A stretch of DNA of 36,128 bases from Bradyrhizobium sp. S69 (GTDB lineage: Bacteria > Pseudomonadota > Alphaproteobacteria > Rhizobiales > Xanthobacteraceae): positions 10,261-46,388 of the forward strand of contig NZ_LMUK01000018.1 of NCBI RefSeq assembly GCF_009766005.1, read 5' to 3'. Both the position numbers and the translations under genes were made by a program. The notes beneath the pieces were generated by a model that saw only the letters and a list, made by a program, of their open reading frames with translations, did no database searches and was not told the origin of the DNA. Below are positions 7,501-15,165 of this stretch, in pieces (within the stretch, counting starts at the first letter, position 1; each line of letters starts with the position of its first letter).

Positions 7501-8430
7501 CTACGCCGCAATGCTCTTTTTGATCTGGAAGCCGAAGCGCGGGAAATGAACATGCAAAGTGCCGGCGCGAGGGTCGACGCGCCGGATCACGGATTCGGTA
7601 TCCGACAATCCGATCAGCGTGCCCGCCACTGGATCGGTGCCGTAGTCGGTCGCGGCGACGGTGACGGCCTCGTTCGGCTCGAAGCCCTGGCCCGCAGCAA
7701 CACCGGTCGGCGCATGAGTGGAGGCAGCCGCTGCAACCGCAATCGCATCGGTGCCGCTCATCTCCTGGTGGATGTGGTGACCAATGGCCAGGGTCCGGTC
7801 GAGCCAGGAGCTCAACGCCGGGTAATTACCGAGCAACGAGGCCACCGGCCCGGCGAGCCGAATAAACCAAAGGCAATGTGCGGCGGAGAAATCGGCGATG
7901 CATGGCGTCGCACCAAACAACCACGGCCCGCCTTCCGCGAGCTGCGCATCGATTGCCGACAGATGAACCTTCAACTGCGCGGTGCCGTCAGACAGCGTCG
8001 GGCGTGGCAAGGCGCCCCGCATCGCCGCGCGGTCGGAGGCAAATATCCTGACCTGCTCCGGCGACACGCCGGCCAGCACCGCCGGCGCACCGGCGGGCTG
8101 CATCGCCCACACCACCGACTCCAGAAACAAATGATTGTCGGCCCACTGCCCCAGTGGCACCGCCAGCGGAACATCGGCCGGATACAGCGCCGGCGTGGGC
8201 TGTCGTGCCTCCAACGCACGGGCGATCAATGCGGTGTCGCAGTAGATATCGGCGCCGATCTGCAGCACCGGTGTCTTGCGATAACCACCGGTCAGCGGGA
8301 TCAAGTCCGGCTTGGGCATCACCGGCGGAATCAAAACCGAGCGCCAAGCCAACTGCTTGAAACCAAGGATCAGCCGTATTTTCTCGGAAAAGGGCGACAT
8401 CGCGTAGTGATGCAGGATCAGCTCTGACAT
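7501..8430 (-). CDS. Glutathione S-transferase-like protein with C-terminal extension
   Basis: The 309-residue protein starts with a thioredoxin-like GST N-domain: LILHHYAMSPFSEKIRLIL, with Ser12/Ser15 near the usual catalytic position, then KTPVLQIG and the CDTALIARALE segment that corresponds to the glutathione-binding SNAIL/TRY box. An all-helical C-domain follows to about residue 225 (WLFGATPCIADFSAAHCLWF). Ordinary GSTs end near 200-230 residues; here about 75 more residues follow, rich in beta-type sequence (GTLIGLSDTESVIRRVDP, HVHFPRFGFQIKK). The extension may be a separate small domain. The gene lies between the MmgE/PrpD gene (30 bases) and the SDR-like gene (19 bases). A role in thiol-dependent handling of the pathway substrate is inferred from context only. 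Confidence 0.85.
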   Translation of the reverse strand: MSELILHHYAMSPFSEKIRLILGFKQLAWRSVLIPPVMPKPDLIPLTGGYRKTPVLQIGADIYCDTALIARALEARQPTPALYPADVPLAVPLGQWADNHLFLESVVWAMQPAGAPAVLAGVSPEQVRIFASDRAAMRGALPRPTLSDGTAQLKVHLSAIDAQLAEGGPWLFGATPCIADFSAAHCLWFIRLAGPVASLLGNYPALSSWLDRTLAIGHHIHQEMSGTDAIAVAAAASTHAPTGVAAGQGFEPNEAVTVAATDYGTDPVAGTLIGLSDTESVIRRVDPRAGTLHVHFPRFGFQIKKSIAA

Positions 8431-8460
8431 GGTTCCTCAATGTGCTGGATGCGATCGATG

Positions 8461-9834
8461 CTAGTTTCGCAATGGTCTCAAATCTATTCTGCCTTGATAC
8501 AATCCTGCCAGCAGTTTCAGCGTCGCATCGCTTTGCGGCTTGTCCCAGCCGCCATGCGCGGCATTGAGCAGGAATTTATCGGTGACGTCCTGCCGCGTCA
8601 GCGGCTCCTGCGCACCGCCGCGCAAATGAGGCTGCCGCTGCTCGATCACGCTGCCGTCGTTCATCGTAGCCTTGATGTGGCCGGTGTAATTGGCCGGATA
8701 GGGATTGTCGGGATCGATGACGAATTTCACTTTCGCCGCCAACGCGAGCACGAGCGGATCGCCGATCGCAGCTTCGGTAAAGGCGCTCAAGCCGACGCCG
8801 CCGTGGACAAAACCGGTTGCCAAGAGATACGGCACCGCGAATTTGGCGGCATAGCCATTGCGCGGGCGCTGCTTGTCGGCGAGCGGCTCCCACAGCCGGT
8901 GCACCGTCCCCTCCGCGACCTCACAGACGATCTCGGCGATATCCTCCGACTTGACCCCGCGCGCAGCAAGGCTGCGGGCGCAATCGATATAGGGCTGCGC
9001 CATGGTCCCGCACGGATAAGGCTTGAACGCCAGCGTGTCCGTGACCCAGCGGCTGCCGAAATCGCCGGTCAGCGCGTCATAGTCGCCTGTCGTGGTATGC
9101 GCAAAACCGTGAAACAGCCCATGGACGCCCTCGAACACCGTGCGCGGACCGACGAAGCCCTGGCGCGCCAGCAACGCCGCCCGGATCCCCGATTGCGCCG
9201 CCCATCCCGCGTGCAGCCGCTTGGTCCAGGCGCCCTCCGCGAGATATTCGATGATGCCGCCGGCCATGCTGCCGGCGATGCCGAACGCATCGACGATTTG
9301 CGCGGCGTTCAATCCGAGCGCGGTGCCGACACCGGCGGCCGCACCCATCGCACCGAAGATCGCGGTCGGGTGAAACCCCGCTTTGTGGACCGCCTTCGGC
9401 ACCACCAGACTCAACCGGCACAGCACCTCGGTGCCGACCGCGATGCCGAGCTGTGCCATACGGCCGTCGGGTTGATGGCGTTCGCACGCGGCGAGCACTG
9501 CGGGCACGATCACCGCGCCGGCATGCACCGGACCGCCCTCGAACGTGTCGTCGAAATCTTCGCCATGCGCCGCGGTGCCGTTGACGAAGGCCGCGCCCGA
9601 GGCGTTAAGCGTTCGCGCGTGGCCGATCACGGTGCAGGGGCCGTCATCGTCCCAGCCGGTCAGGGCGCTTGCGATGTAGTCCTGGTTGCGCGCCGTGACG
9701 CACAAGCCAACCACGTCGATCAGCAAATCCTCGCATTTGCGCGCGGTTGTCGCCGGCAGGTCGCCCGCCTTCAGCGCCACGATCTTGCGAGCCAAGGTCT
9801 CGGCGACGGAAATTTTCGGCAGTTCCGATGTCAT
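8461..9834 (-). CDS. MmgE/PrpD family protein
   Basis: The 457-residue protein matches the MmgE/PrpD family (2-methylcitrate dehydratase, iminodisuccinate epimerase, cis-aconitate decarboxylase). Visible family features are AAFVNGTAAHGEDFDDTFEG near 83-102, HPTAIFGAMGAAAGVGTALG near 154-173, the KRLHAGWAAQSGIRAALLA block and KPYPCGTMAQPYIDCARSLA. The length is close to the usual 450-480 residues. The family acts on carboxylated, often branched, substrates by dehydration or isomerisation; the actual substrate here is unknown. It follows the binding-protein gene after 81 bases and precedes the GST-like gene by 30, so it is probably co-transcribed. The company of a molybdoenzyme and a hydratase remnant suggests organic-acid degradation rather than the methylcitrate cycle, since prpB and prpC are absent. 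Confidence 0.9.
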   Translation of the reverse strand: MTSELPKISVAETLARKIVALKAGDLPATTARKCEDLLIDVVGLCVTARNQDYIASALTGWDDDGPCTVIGHARTLNASGAAFVNGTAAHGEDFDDTFEGGPVHAGAVIVPAVLAACERHQPDGRMAQLGIAVGTEVLCRLSLVVPKAVHKAGFHPTAIFGAMGAAAGVGTALGLNAAQIVDAFGIAGSMAGGIIEYLAEGAWTKRLHAGWAAQSGIRAALLARQGFVGPRTVFEGVHGLFHGFAHTTTGDYDALTGDFGSRWVTDTLAFKPYPCGTMAQPYIDCARSLAARGVKSEDIAEIVCEVAEGTVHRLWEPLADKQRPRNGYAAKFAVPYLLATGFVHGGVGLSAFTEAAIGDPLVLALAAKVKFVIDPDNPYPANYTGHIKATMNDGSVIEQRQPHLRGGAQEPLTRQDVTDKFLLNAAHGGWDKPQSDATLKLLAGLYQGRIDLRPLRN

Positions 9835-9915
9835 GTTCGCTCGTTCTCGAGGGGCAGGTGTTCTGAGGATCAGGCGCTTGAAGGATCAAACACGGGGGAA
9901 TCAGGATCGGGCAAA

Positions 9916-10992
9916 TCAGACATGAAATATCTTGCTGTAGCGGCTCTTGATCGCCCCGCTCACTTTTTCGACCGCCGCGGCATCGTCCTTCATGGTCTTG
10001 ATATCCTTGAACGGCGTCCGTCCCGGCTTCTCCCGGGTTTCCGGATGCACCGAACGCAGGCCGCCGGTATCGATGATCAATTGCTGCGCCTCGCGGCCGA
10101 AGCAGAACGACTGAAACAATTTCGCCGCGTTCGGATTGGGCGAGCCCTTGAAGATACCGTTCGGACCGATGATCAACGGCGAGCCTTCGCTGGCGTAAAC
10201 CGGCTCGACCGGACGGCCGGCCTCCTTCATCTGCAAAATATTGTACTCATTGCCGTCGGCCATCACGGCGCGTTCCCCGAGATCGAGCTTCTTCGGCGGA
10301 TCGGCCGACGACTGCACCTGCATGATGTTCTGTTTCGCGAGCTGCTCGAAATAATTCCAGCCGAGATCACGCTGCATCTGGTAGGTCGCGGTCATGATGG
10401 TTCCGCTATAACCGGGATGCGCTTTCACGATCTTGCCCTTCCATTTGGGATCGAGCAAATCGGCAAAACTCTTCGGCGCGTCTTCGGCCTTCACCAGGCT
10501 GGTGTTGTAGGCGATGATGCTGAGCCAGACGCGCCAGCTCGCAAACTGGCCGTCCACGTCCTTGTGCTCGGGTGGATAGAATTTCGCAACATCCTCCGGC
10601 ACGTATGGCGCCAGGATGCCGTCGCGCTTCCAGACGATGAAATGCGCGGCGTCCGACGAATTCACTACGTCGACCGCGTGAATGTTGCTGGAATATTCCT
10701 GTCCGATGCGCTGGAACACGCGCTCCGCACCGGTGCGTTCGACCCTCACGGCAATGCCCGGATATTTCGCCTCGAACGCCTTCGCCAGCCGTTCGGCGAC
10801 CGGCAGATCGGTCGAGGTGTAATAGATGACTTGCCCCTCTTTGTTCGCCGCCGCGATCAGATCCGGTGTGACCGGTTCGGCCGGCGGCGCAGCCGCGACG
10901 ACGCGGGTCGAGAACGCCGCGCCGGCGAGTAACACACCTGATGCCCTCAGCAAATGGCGGCGGGATAATGTCCGATGTTTCATTTCACGCAT
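9916..10992 (-). CDS. Tat-exported ABC-type solute-binding protein, orphan
   Basis: The ATG at 10992 has GAGCGG 7 bases upstream and gives a 358-residue protein; a further in-frame ATG at 10983 is also possible. The N-terminus MREMKHRTLSRRHLLRASG carries a twin-arginine signal, ending near VVAAAPP. The mature part resembles iron(III)/PotD-type binding proteins (family 1): QVIYYTSTDLPVAERLAKAF, YNTSLVKAEDAPKSFADLLD, PKWKGKI, and NEYNILQ. Such proteins deliver iron complexes, thiamine, polyamines or phosphonates to an ABC importer. No permease or ATPase lies next to it; it is instead the first gene of the minus-strand catabolic operon, so its ligand is presumably the pathway substrate and it must share a permease coded elsewhere. 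The divergent gene at 11175 leaves about 180 bases for its promoter. Confidence 0.85.
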   Translation of the reverse strand: MREMKHRTLSRRHLLRASGVLLAGAAFSTRVVAAAPPAEPVTPDLIAAANKEGQVIYYTSTDLPVAERLAKAFEAKYPGIAVRVERTGAERVFQRIGQEYSSNIHAVDVVNSSDAAHFIVWKRDGILAPYVPEDVAKFYPPEHKDVDGQFASWRVWLSIIAYNTSLVKAEDAPKSFADLLDPKWKGKIVKAHPGYSGTIMTATYQMQRDLGWNYFEQLAKQNIMQVQSSADPPKKLDLGERAVMADGNEYNILQMKEAGRPVEPVYASEGSPLIIGPNGIFKGSPNPNAAKLFQSFCFGREAQQLIIDTGGLRSVHPETREKPGRTPFKDIKTMKDDAAAVEKVSGAIKSRYSKIFHV

Positions 10993-11174
10993 TCGATCCG
11001 CTCGCAAACTCAAGTCCGGTACACCCGATGCTACCTTTTATTCCGATGATGGCCCCTTAGCCTATCGTCGACTAGGTCTAATGCCTGCCAACGGGGGATG
11101 AAGCAAAGCTGCCGGTTTGCTATTGTTGCGATGCAACCACATTTGATTCGTTTGATTTTTCGAGGATCTCGGCC

Positions 11175-11561
11175 ATGGCTGTCTTCAAATCAGGCGACCT
11201 CGTGGTGCTCAAATCTGGCGGGCCGACCATGACGGTCGATACGGTCAACACCGACATTTTCGACGACGACAAGATAACAGGTATCCTTTGTGCGTGGTTC
11301 GTCGGGCAAAGGCTCGAGCGTGTTCGGTTCGATCCAGACGCCGTCCAACCAGCCGCCGCACGCGAAGTATCCCGCGATATCCCGCAAACCGAACCTTGCC
11401 TGGACGCCGCAGAAGATTACAGTTTGGTGCTGGACAACATGGTCGGCGCGATGAATACGCCGACCGATGATAATCCGATTGATCCCGTCAAAGCGGCGAA
11501 ATCAGCGCCGAGGCGCCAAAAAGGCGCGGCGAGAGCCGACATTCCAAAAAATACCCACTAA
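11175..11561 (+). CDS. DUF2158 (YodC-like) small protein
   Basis: The 128-residue protein begins FKSGDLVVLKSGGPTMTVDT, the signature of DUF2158: small beta-rich proteins such as Escherichia coli YodC, with the shared GD-V-LKSGGP-MTV core followed by a CxW segment (here GILCAWF). The N-terminal 55 residues carry the domain. The remaining 70 are low-complexity and charged, ending in a basic segment (KSAPRRQKGAARADIPK). E. coli YodC is about 60 residues, so the tail is an addition. The start ATG at 11175 follows GAGGATCTCGG. The biochemical function of the family is not known to me. It stands alone between the divergent binding-protein gene and the Bug receptor gene. Confidence 0.8.
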   Translation: MAVFKSGDLVVLKSGGPTMTVDTVNTDIFDDDKITGILCAWFVGQRLERVRFDPDAVQPAAAREVSRDIPQTEPCLDAAEDYSLVLDNMVGAMNTPTDDNPIDPVKAAKSAPRRQKGAARADIPKNTH

Positions 11562-11663
11562 CTCAGCATCTGCCCACTGGCGCTGCTCACGGCCTTTTAT
11601 TCCGATCTTGGTCCGGAAGCTTTCATCTGAGAATAACAACATACCGATAGAGGGAGTGGGAAC

Positions 11664-12638
11664 GTGGGGTCAAAGTTCGCGCTGGCATTGACCGTAGCTC
11701 TGCTGGCGACACCTCTCTTCTGCTCGCAGACACCGGCGCAGGATTATCCGACCCGGCCGGTTCGGATCATCGTTCCCTTTGGAGCTGGGGGTCCCGCCGA
11801 TGTCACCGCCCGCCTGATCGGCAACAGTCTGCAGCAAGGCCTCGGTCAGCCTTTCGTGATCGAGAACCATACCGGCGCAGGCGGCGTGATCGGCACACTC
11901 GAAGCGGTTAGATCGACGCCGGACGGCTATACGCTGCTGATGATATCGAACACGCAAACCACGAATGAATCGCTGGTGCCGCAGCGCAAATATGAATTGA
12001 TGCGCGATCTGGTTCCGATCGCGCCGGTCAATTATTCCGACCTTGTCATTGCCGTGAACCCGCAGGTTCCGGCCAAAACGCTGCGGGAATTCATCGCGCT
12101 GGCCAAAGCGCAGCCAGGAAAACTGAACTATGCCTCCGCCGGCCAGGGCACGCCCTATCACATGGCCGCCGAGTTGCTGAAGAGCATGGCCGGGATCGAT
12201 GTCGTGCACGTGCCCTATCGCAACAGCGGCGATGCCCGTAGCGCCGTCATCGGCGGCCAGGTCCAGATGATGATCGACGCGGTGACGACCATGGCACCCA
12301 ATGTCGGCGCCGGTCAGGTACGAGCGCTCGCCACCACCGGCAAGACACGCTCCGGCGCGCTGCCTGACGTGCCGACCGTGACGGAGGCCGGCGTCGCCGG
12401 ATACGAGGCCACGATCTGGCTCGGACTGATGGCACCGGCAGGCACGCCAAAACCGATCATCGACAAGCTCAACGCGGCAGTGAATACAATTGTGAAGCGG
12501 CCGGACGTGGTCAAGCTCTGGGCCGAACAAGGCGCGCTTCCGATGTCGATGACGCCGGAGGAGTTCGATCAATATCTGCGCGGCGACATCGTGAAATGGG
12601 CTGATGTCGTGAAGCAATTCGCCGACAAGCCGCAATGA
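11664..12638 (+). CDS. Bug/TctC-family periplasmic receptor
   Basis: A GTG start at 11664 follows an excellent ribosome binding site (AGAGGGAG) and gives a 324-residue protein with a Sec signal peptide (FALALTVALLATPLFCS, cleaved near TPAQD). Mature features are typical of Bug receptors of tripartite tricarboxylate transporters: YPTRPVRIIVPFGAGGPADV at the start, the DGYTLLM segment, LNYASAGQGTPYHMAAELLK, VVHVPYRNSGDA and LPDVPTVTEAG. These receptors bind mono- or dicarboxylates and similar compounds through backbone and water contacts, so the ligand cannot be predicted. No TctA/TctB membrane genes are present in the window, so it is an orphan receptor. It is followed after 20 bases by a ModA-like gene and is probably co-transcribed with it. 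Confidence 0.92.
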   Translation: MGSKFALALTVALLATPLFCSQTPAQDYPTRPVRIIVPFGAGGPADVTARLIGNSLQQGLGQPFVIENHTGAGGVIGTLEAVRSTPDGYTLLMISNTQTTNESLVPQRKYELMRDLVPIAPVNYSDLVIAVNPQVPAKTLREFIALAKAQPGKLNYASAGQGTPYHMAAELLKSMAGIDVVHVPYRNSGDARSAVIGGQVQMMIDAVTTMAPNVGAGQVRALATTGKTRSGALPDVPTVTEAGVAGYEATIWLGLMAPAGTPKPIIDKLNAAVNTIVKRPDVVKLWAEQGALPMSMTPEEFDQYLRGDIVKWADVVKQFADKPQ

Positions 12639-12658
12639 GCTGCTACGAAAGGGACCTC

Positions 12659-13366
12659 ATGAACGCGTTGAATATTCTCAGCGGCGGCGCCGCGCAGGGC
12701 CTGGTCGGAAGCCTCGCCGCAAAATTCAAGGCGCTGACCGGCCTCGATATCGACGGCGAGTTCGGTGCGGTCGGTGCCATGGCCGACAAATTGCGCCAGG
12801 GCATGCCCACCGACATCGTCATCCTGACCGCGGCACTCGTCGCGAAACTCGCGGACGAAAATTTGGTAGTCCGCGCCTCTATCATGGATGTCGGCCTGGT
12901 CGAGACCGCGCTCGCGGTACGCTCAGCCGATCCGCGGGTCGAGGTGACCGACGCATCTGCGCTGCGCGCGGCATTTCTCGCCGCCGACGCGATCTACGTG
13001 CCGGATACCAAGGCGTCGACGGCTGGAATCCACGTCGCGAAAGTGCTGGAGCAATTGGGGATATCGGATGAAGTCGCAGCGCGGTTGAAGATCTATCCAA
13101 ATGGAGCAACCGCCATGCGCCATTTGGCGGCGTCCGGCGCCTCAAGGCCCATTGGCTGCACCCAGTCGACCGAAATCATCAGCACGAAAGGCGTGCTGCT
13201 GTCGGGCTCGTTGCCCAAAGGATACGATCTCGCGACCATGTATACCGCAGCCGGAACGACGACGGCTGCCCATACGCGAGAGGCACAGGCGTTGATTGAT
13301 TTGCTGATCGGCGCCGATCAGCAGGAATTGCGCGTCGCGGCGGGCTTTCTCGATGGCCGCGACTAG
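12659..13366 (+). CDS. ModA-like substrate-binding-fold protein without signal peptide
   Basis: An ATG at 12659 with GAAAGGGACC upstream gives 235 residues starting MNALNILSGGAAQGLVGSLA. This matches the first strand and ligand loop of molybdate-type binding proteins (ModA/COG0725), followed by GAVGAMADKLRQGMPTDIVI and, later, GVLLSGSLPKGY. True ModA proteins have a 20-25 residue signal peptide before this strand; here the fold begins at residue 4. The longer frame from 12635 adds only MSCYERDL, which is no signal either. The protein therefore should stay in the cytoplasm. It may bind an oxyanion or a small organic acid as a sensor or carrier; that is inference. It sits immediately downstream of a Bug receptor, with no modB/modC nearby, and is convergent with an SDR gene. 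Confidence 0.75.
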   Translation: MNALNILSGGAAQGLVGSLAAKFKALTGLDIDGEFGAVGAMADKLRQGMPTDIVILTAALVAKLADENLVVRASIMDVGLVETALAVRSADPRVEVTDASALRAAFLAADAIYVPDTKASTAGIHVAKVLEQLGISDEVAARLKIYPNGATAMRHLAASGASRPIGCTQSTEIISTKGVLLSGSLPKGYDLATMYTAAGTTTAAHTREAQALIDLLIGADQQELRVAAGFLDGRD

Positions 13367-13391
13367 CCATGCCCCATTTGGGCGGCCGCGC

Positions 13392-14198
13392 CTATTTGGC
13401 CAATTGCGTCAGGCCGGTCGGCGGCCCGTCGATTCCGGTCCAACCACCATCGACAAACAAGGTGCTGCCACTGACGTAGCTCGCGGCGTCCGAGGCCAGA
13501 TAGGCGACGGCGGTCGCAACTTCGTCAGGATGGCTCCAGCGATTGAGCACGGTATGCCCGGCATAAAGGTTGTAGATTTCGGGCCGCTCCGTGATCGGCC
13601 GCGTCAGCGCGGTCTCGGTGATGCTCGGCGCAATCGCATTGACGCGCACCCCGAACCGTCCGACCTCGGATGCAAAGCCTTTTACCAGCAGACCGATCGC
13701 AGCCTTGGTCGAACCATAGACGGCAAGCCCGGGTTCGATGGTGACAGCACGGACCGACGAGCACGCGATCAGGCTGCCGCCCTGCTGCTTGGTCATGATG
13801 CGGCCAAAAGCCTGGAAGAACCGCACCGTGCCCTTGAGGTTGAGGTTGATGACGCGCTCGAGATCTTCCTCGGTGTAATCGAGGATGGTCTTGCGGATAT
13901 TCAGTCCCGGTGTCGTGACCGCAATATCGACGCGAGGAAACTTCTGCATCGCGGTGGCCGCGAGTGCTGTGACATCCGAAGCACTGGACGCGTCGCAATT
14001 CGCTGAAACCGCCAAGCCACCGTTTGCCCGGATGCCGGCGGCTGTCGCCTCCGCACCATCGGCCGCCAGATCGGCGCACATCACGTCAGCGCCGAGCGAT
14101 GCCAGCGCCTCAGCCGAGGATTTTCCGATGCCCGAGGCCGCGCCGAGCACCACCGCGGTCTTCCCGGTGAGGTCGAAAAGCTTGCGATAGTCCGTCAC
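13392..14198 (-). CDS. Short-chain dehydrogenase/reductase (classical)
   Basis: The 268-residue protein is a classical SDR with an intact active site: GAASGIG at about 19-25 for NAD(P), INLNLKG carrying the catalytic Asn, ACSSVRA carrying Ser, and VYGSTKAAI carrying the Tyr-x3-Lys pair at the correct spacing of 13 and 17 from Ser. The acidic residue in CADLAADG after beta-2 suggests NAD preference. The C-terminal SYVSGSTLFVDGG is typical of 3-oxoacyl-ACP reductase-like SDRs. The substrate is probably a secondary alcohol or its ketone; it is not identified. The gene is divergent from a GntR/FCD regulator with only about 80 bases between the starts, so it is a likely target of that regulator. 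Its stop is 26 bases from the convergent ModA-like gene. Confidence 0.9.
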   Translation of the reverse strand: MTDYRKLFDLTGKTAVVLGAASGIGKSSAEALASLGADVMCADLAADGAEATAAGIRANGGLAVSANCDASSASDVTALAATAMQKFPRVDIAVTTPGLNIRKTILDYTEEDLERVINLNLKGTVRFFQAFGRIMTKQQGGSLIACSSVRAVTIEPGLAVYGSTKAAIGLLVKGFASEVGRFGVRVNAIAPSITETALTRPITERPEIYNLYAGHTVLNRWSHPDEVATAVAYLASDAASYVSGSTLFVDGGWTGIDGPPTGLTQLAK

Positions 14199-14245
14199 GC
14201 ACGAGGCTCCCTTTCGGCTGCGATTATCATTGCCAAGAACGCTTT

Positions 14246-14259
14246 ATATACTAATATAT
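14246..14259. promoter_or_regulatory. Candidate operator, AT-rich imperfect palindrome
   Basis: The word atatactaatatat pairs with its own complement at 12 of 14 positions (only the c/a pair mismatches). It is an AT island in GC-rich DNA, located between the divergent SDR start (14198) and the GntR-family start (14281). Divergent placement and palindromy fit an operator bound by the adjacent dimeric regulator, but an AT-rich -10 region alone could also explain it. Confidence 0.4.
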
Positions 14260-14280
14260 CAATTCGGCTTGCGAGCAAAT

Positions 14281-15018
14281 ATGCCAACGCGCATGACACA
14301 CAAGATAGAGGCGCGCTCCGTGACGGGCGGCCAGCGGCGTATCGGCCGGCCCCGCGGAGCGACGGCCGCCTCGAAGATCTATACCGATCTGCGAACCGAG
14401 CTGTTGTCGCTGCAAAGGCGCCCCGGCGAAGCCATTTCCGAGGCGGAAATAGCACTCTCTTATGGGGTGAGCCGGACGCCGGTTCGCGAAGCCATCCTGA
14501 AATTATCGGACGAGGGCCTGCTGGAGATATTTCCCCAGTCGGGCATCATCGTTTCGCGCATTCCAATGGCGGCATTGCCGGAAGCGATCATCATCCGCAA
14601 GGCATTGGAAGAAACCACCGCGCGGCTCGCGGCCGAACGCGCCACCGCCAGCCAGATTCTGGTCCTGCGCGCCATCCTGGAACGTCAGCGCGAGGCCGAG
14701 GCCGCCAGGGATAGTGGCGCCTTCCATCAGGCGGACGAGGTGTTTCACGGCACCATCGCGGAAATCGCTGGACATCCCGGAATCTGGAAGCTGATCCAGC
14801 AGGTGAAAGTACATGTCGACCGCTACCGGCGGCTGACGCTGCCGCAAATCGGACGGATCACCCAAGTGATCGCGGAGCACGAGGCGATCCTGGCTGCGAT
14901 CGAGGCCCGTGACGGCTCCGGTGCGGGGATCGCCATGGACCGTCATCTCGAAGGGCTTCTCGGCAGTATCACCGCCACGCAAAGCTTAAACCCGGAGTTC
15001 TTCGACGAACCAGGCTGA
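14281..15018 (+). CDS. GntR-family transcription regulator, FadR/FCD subfamily
   Basis: The 245-residue protein has an N-terminal winged helix: SKIYTDLRTELLSL, then SEAEIALSYGVSRTPVREAI and LKLSDEGLLEIFPQSGIIVS, the standard GntR DNA-binding block. The C-terminal helical FCD domain carries the expected metal/ligand residues: an Asp and His in ADEVFHGTIAE, His in AEHEAILAAIEARD and His in MDRHLEGLL. FCD regulators usually sense carboxylates and repress catabolic or uptake genes. The ATG at 14281 is chosen because the frame upstream to the TTG at 14230 crosses the AT-rich candidate operator; ATG 14293 is also possible. It is divergent from the SDR gene and followed on the same strand by the TRAP genes after 136 bases, so both are likely targets. 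Confidence 0.9.
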   Translation: MPTRMTHKIEARSVTGGQRRIGRPRGATAASKIYTDLRTELLSLQRRPGEAISEAEIALSYGVSRTPVREAILKLSDEGLLEIFPQSGIIVSRIPMAALPEAIIIRKALEETTARLAAERATASQILVLRAILERQREAEAARDSGAFHQADEVFHGTIAEIAGHPGIWKLIQQVKVHVDRYRRLTLPQIGRITQVIAEHEAILAAIEARDGSGAGIAMDRHLEGLLGSITATQSLNPEFFDEPG

Positions 15019-15048
15019 TTAAGACTGACTGACAAAAAAGAAAAAGGA

Positions 15049-15071
15049 CGCGGCTGCGAACAAAAGCCGCG
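15049..15071. other. Hairpin between regulator and TRAP genes
   Basis: A perfect 7-bp stem, cgcggct (15049-15055) and agccgcg (15065-15071), has a 9-base loop. An A-rich run (aaaaaagaaaaagg) precedes it, so on the minus strand it looks like a stem followed by T residues. On the plus strand there is no T run. It could limit antisense transcription or affect folding of the TRAP leader mRNA. Confidence 0.35.
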
Positions 15072-15108
15072 CCAAGAGACGCATCAGGAAGATGCAAGGG
15101 AGGTAAGC

Positions 15109-15165
15109 ATGAGCCGTATTTTGGATTGTCCGTCCTCGATTGGGTTGCGACCCGATGCGCGCTAG
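15109..15165 (+). CDS. Candidate 18-codon leader ORF overlapping the TRAP permease start
   Basis: An ATG at 15109 has one of the best ribosome binding sites in the window (GGGAGG, 5-6 bases upstream). It opens a short frame, MSRILDCPSSIGLRPDAR, ending with TAG at 15163-15165. The fused permease ATG at 15155 lies inside this mini-ORF, 8 bases before its stop, and has no good ribosome binding site of its own. This layout suggests translational coupling, with ribosomes that finish the leader restarting on the permease. An alternative is that GGGAGG merely marks a former gene start. No homologue is recognised. Confidence 0.45.
   Translation: MSRILDCPSSIGLRPDAR

Noticed and set aside
4584..7523. 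979-codon open frame on the plus strand across the molybdoenzyme and SDR-like genes
   Set aside because: It is antisense to two clear protein families and has arginine/histidine/glycine-rich composition typical of high-GC shadow frames.
8461..9834. Naming the MmgE/PrpD protein prpD of the methylcitrate cycle
   Set aside because: No prpB, prpC or propionyl-CoA genes accompany it, and the family covers several reactions.
8440..10932. 830-codon plus-strand open frame antisense to MmgE/PrpD and the binding protein
   Set aside because: No domain is seen, it spans two real genes on the other strand, and its composition is that of a shadow frame.
11670..12635. 321-codon minus-strand open frame antisense to the first Bug receptor
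   Set aside because: The plus strand carries a complete Bug receptor with signal peptide and ribosome binding site.
15034..15071. Intrinsic terminator of the GntR gene
   Set aside because: The T run would be on the minus strand only, so it does not fit termination of the plus-strand regulator gene; kept as a plain hairpin.
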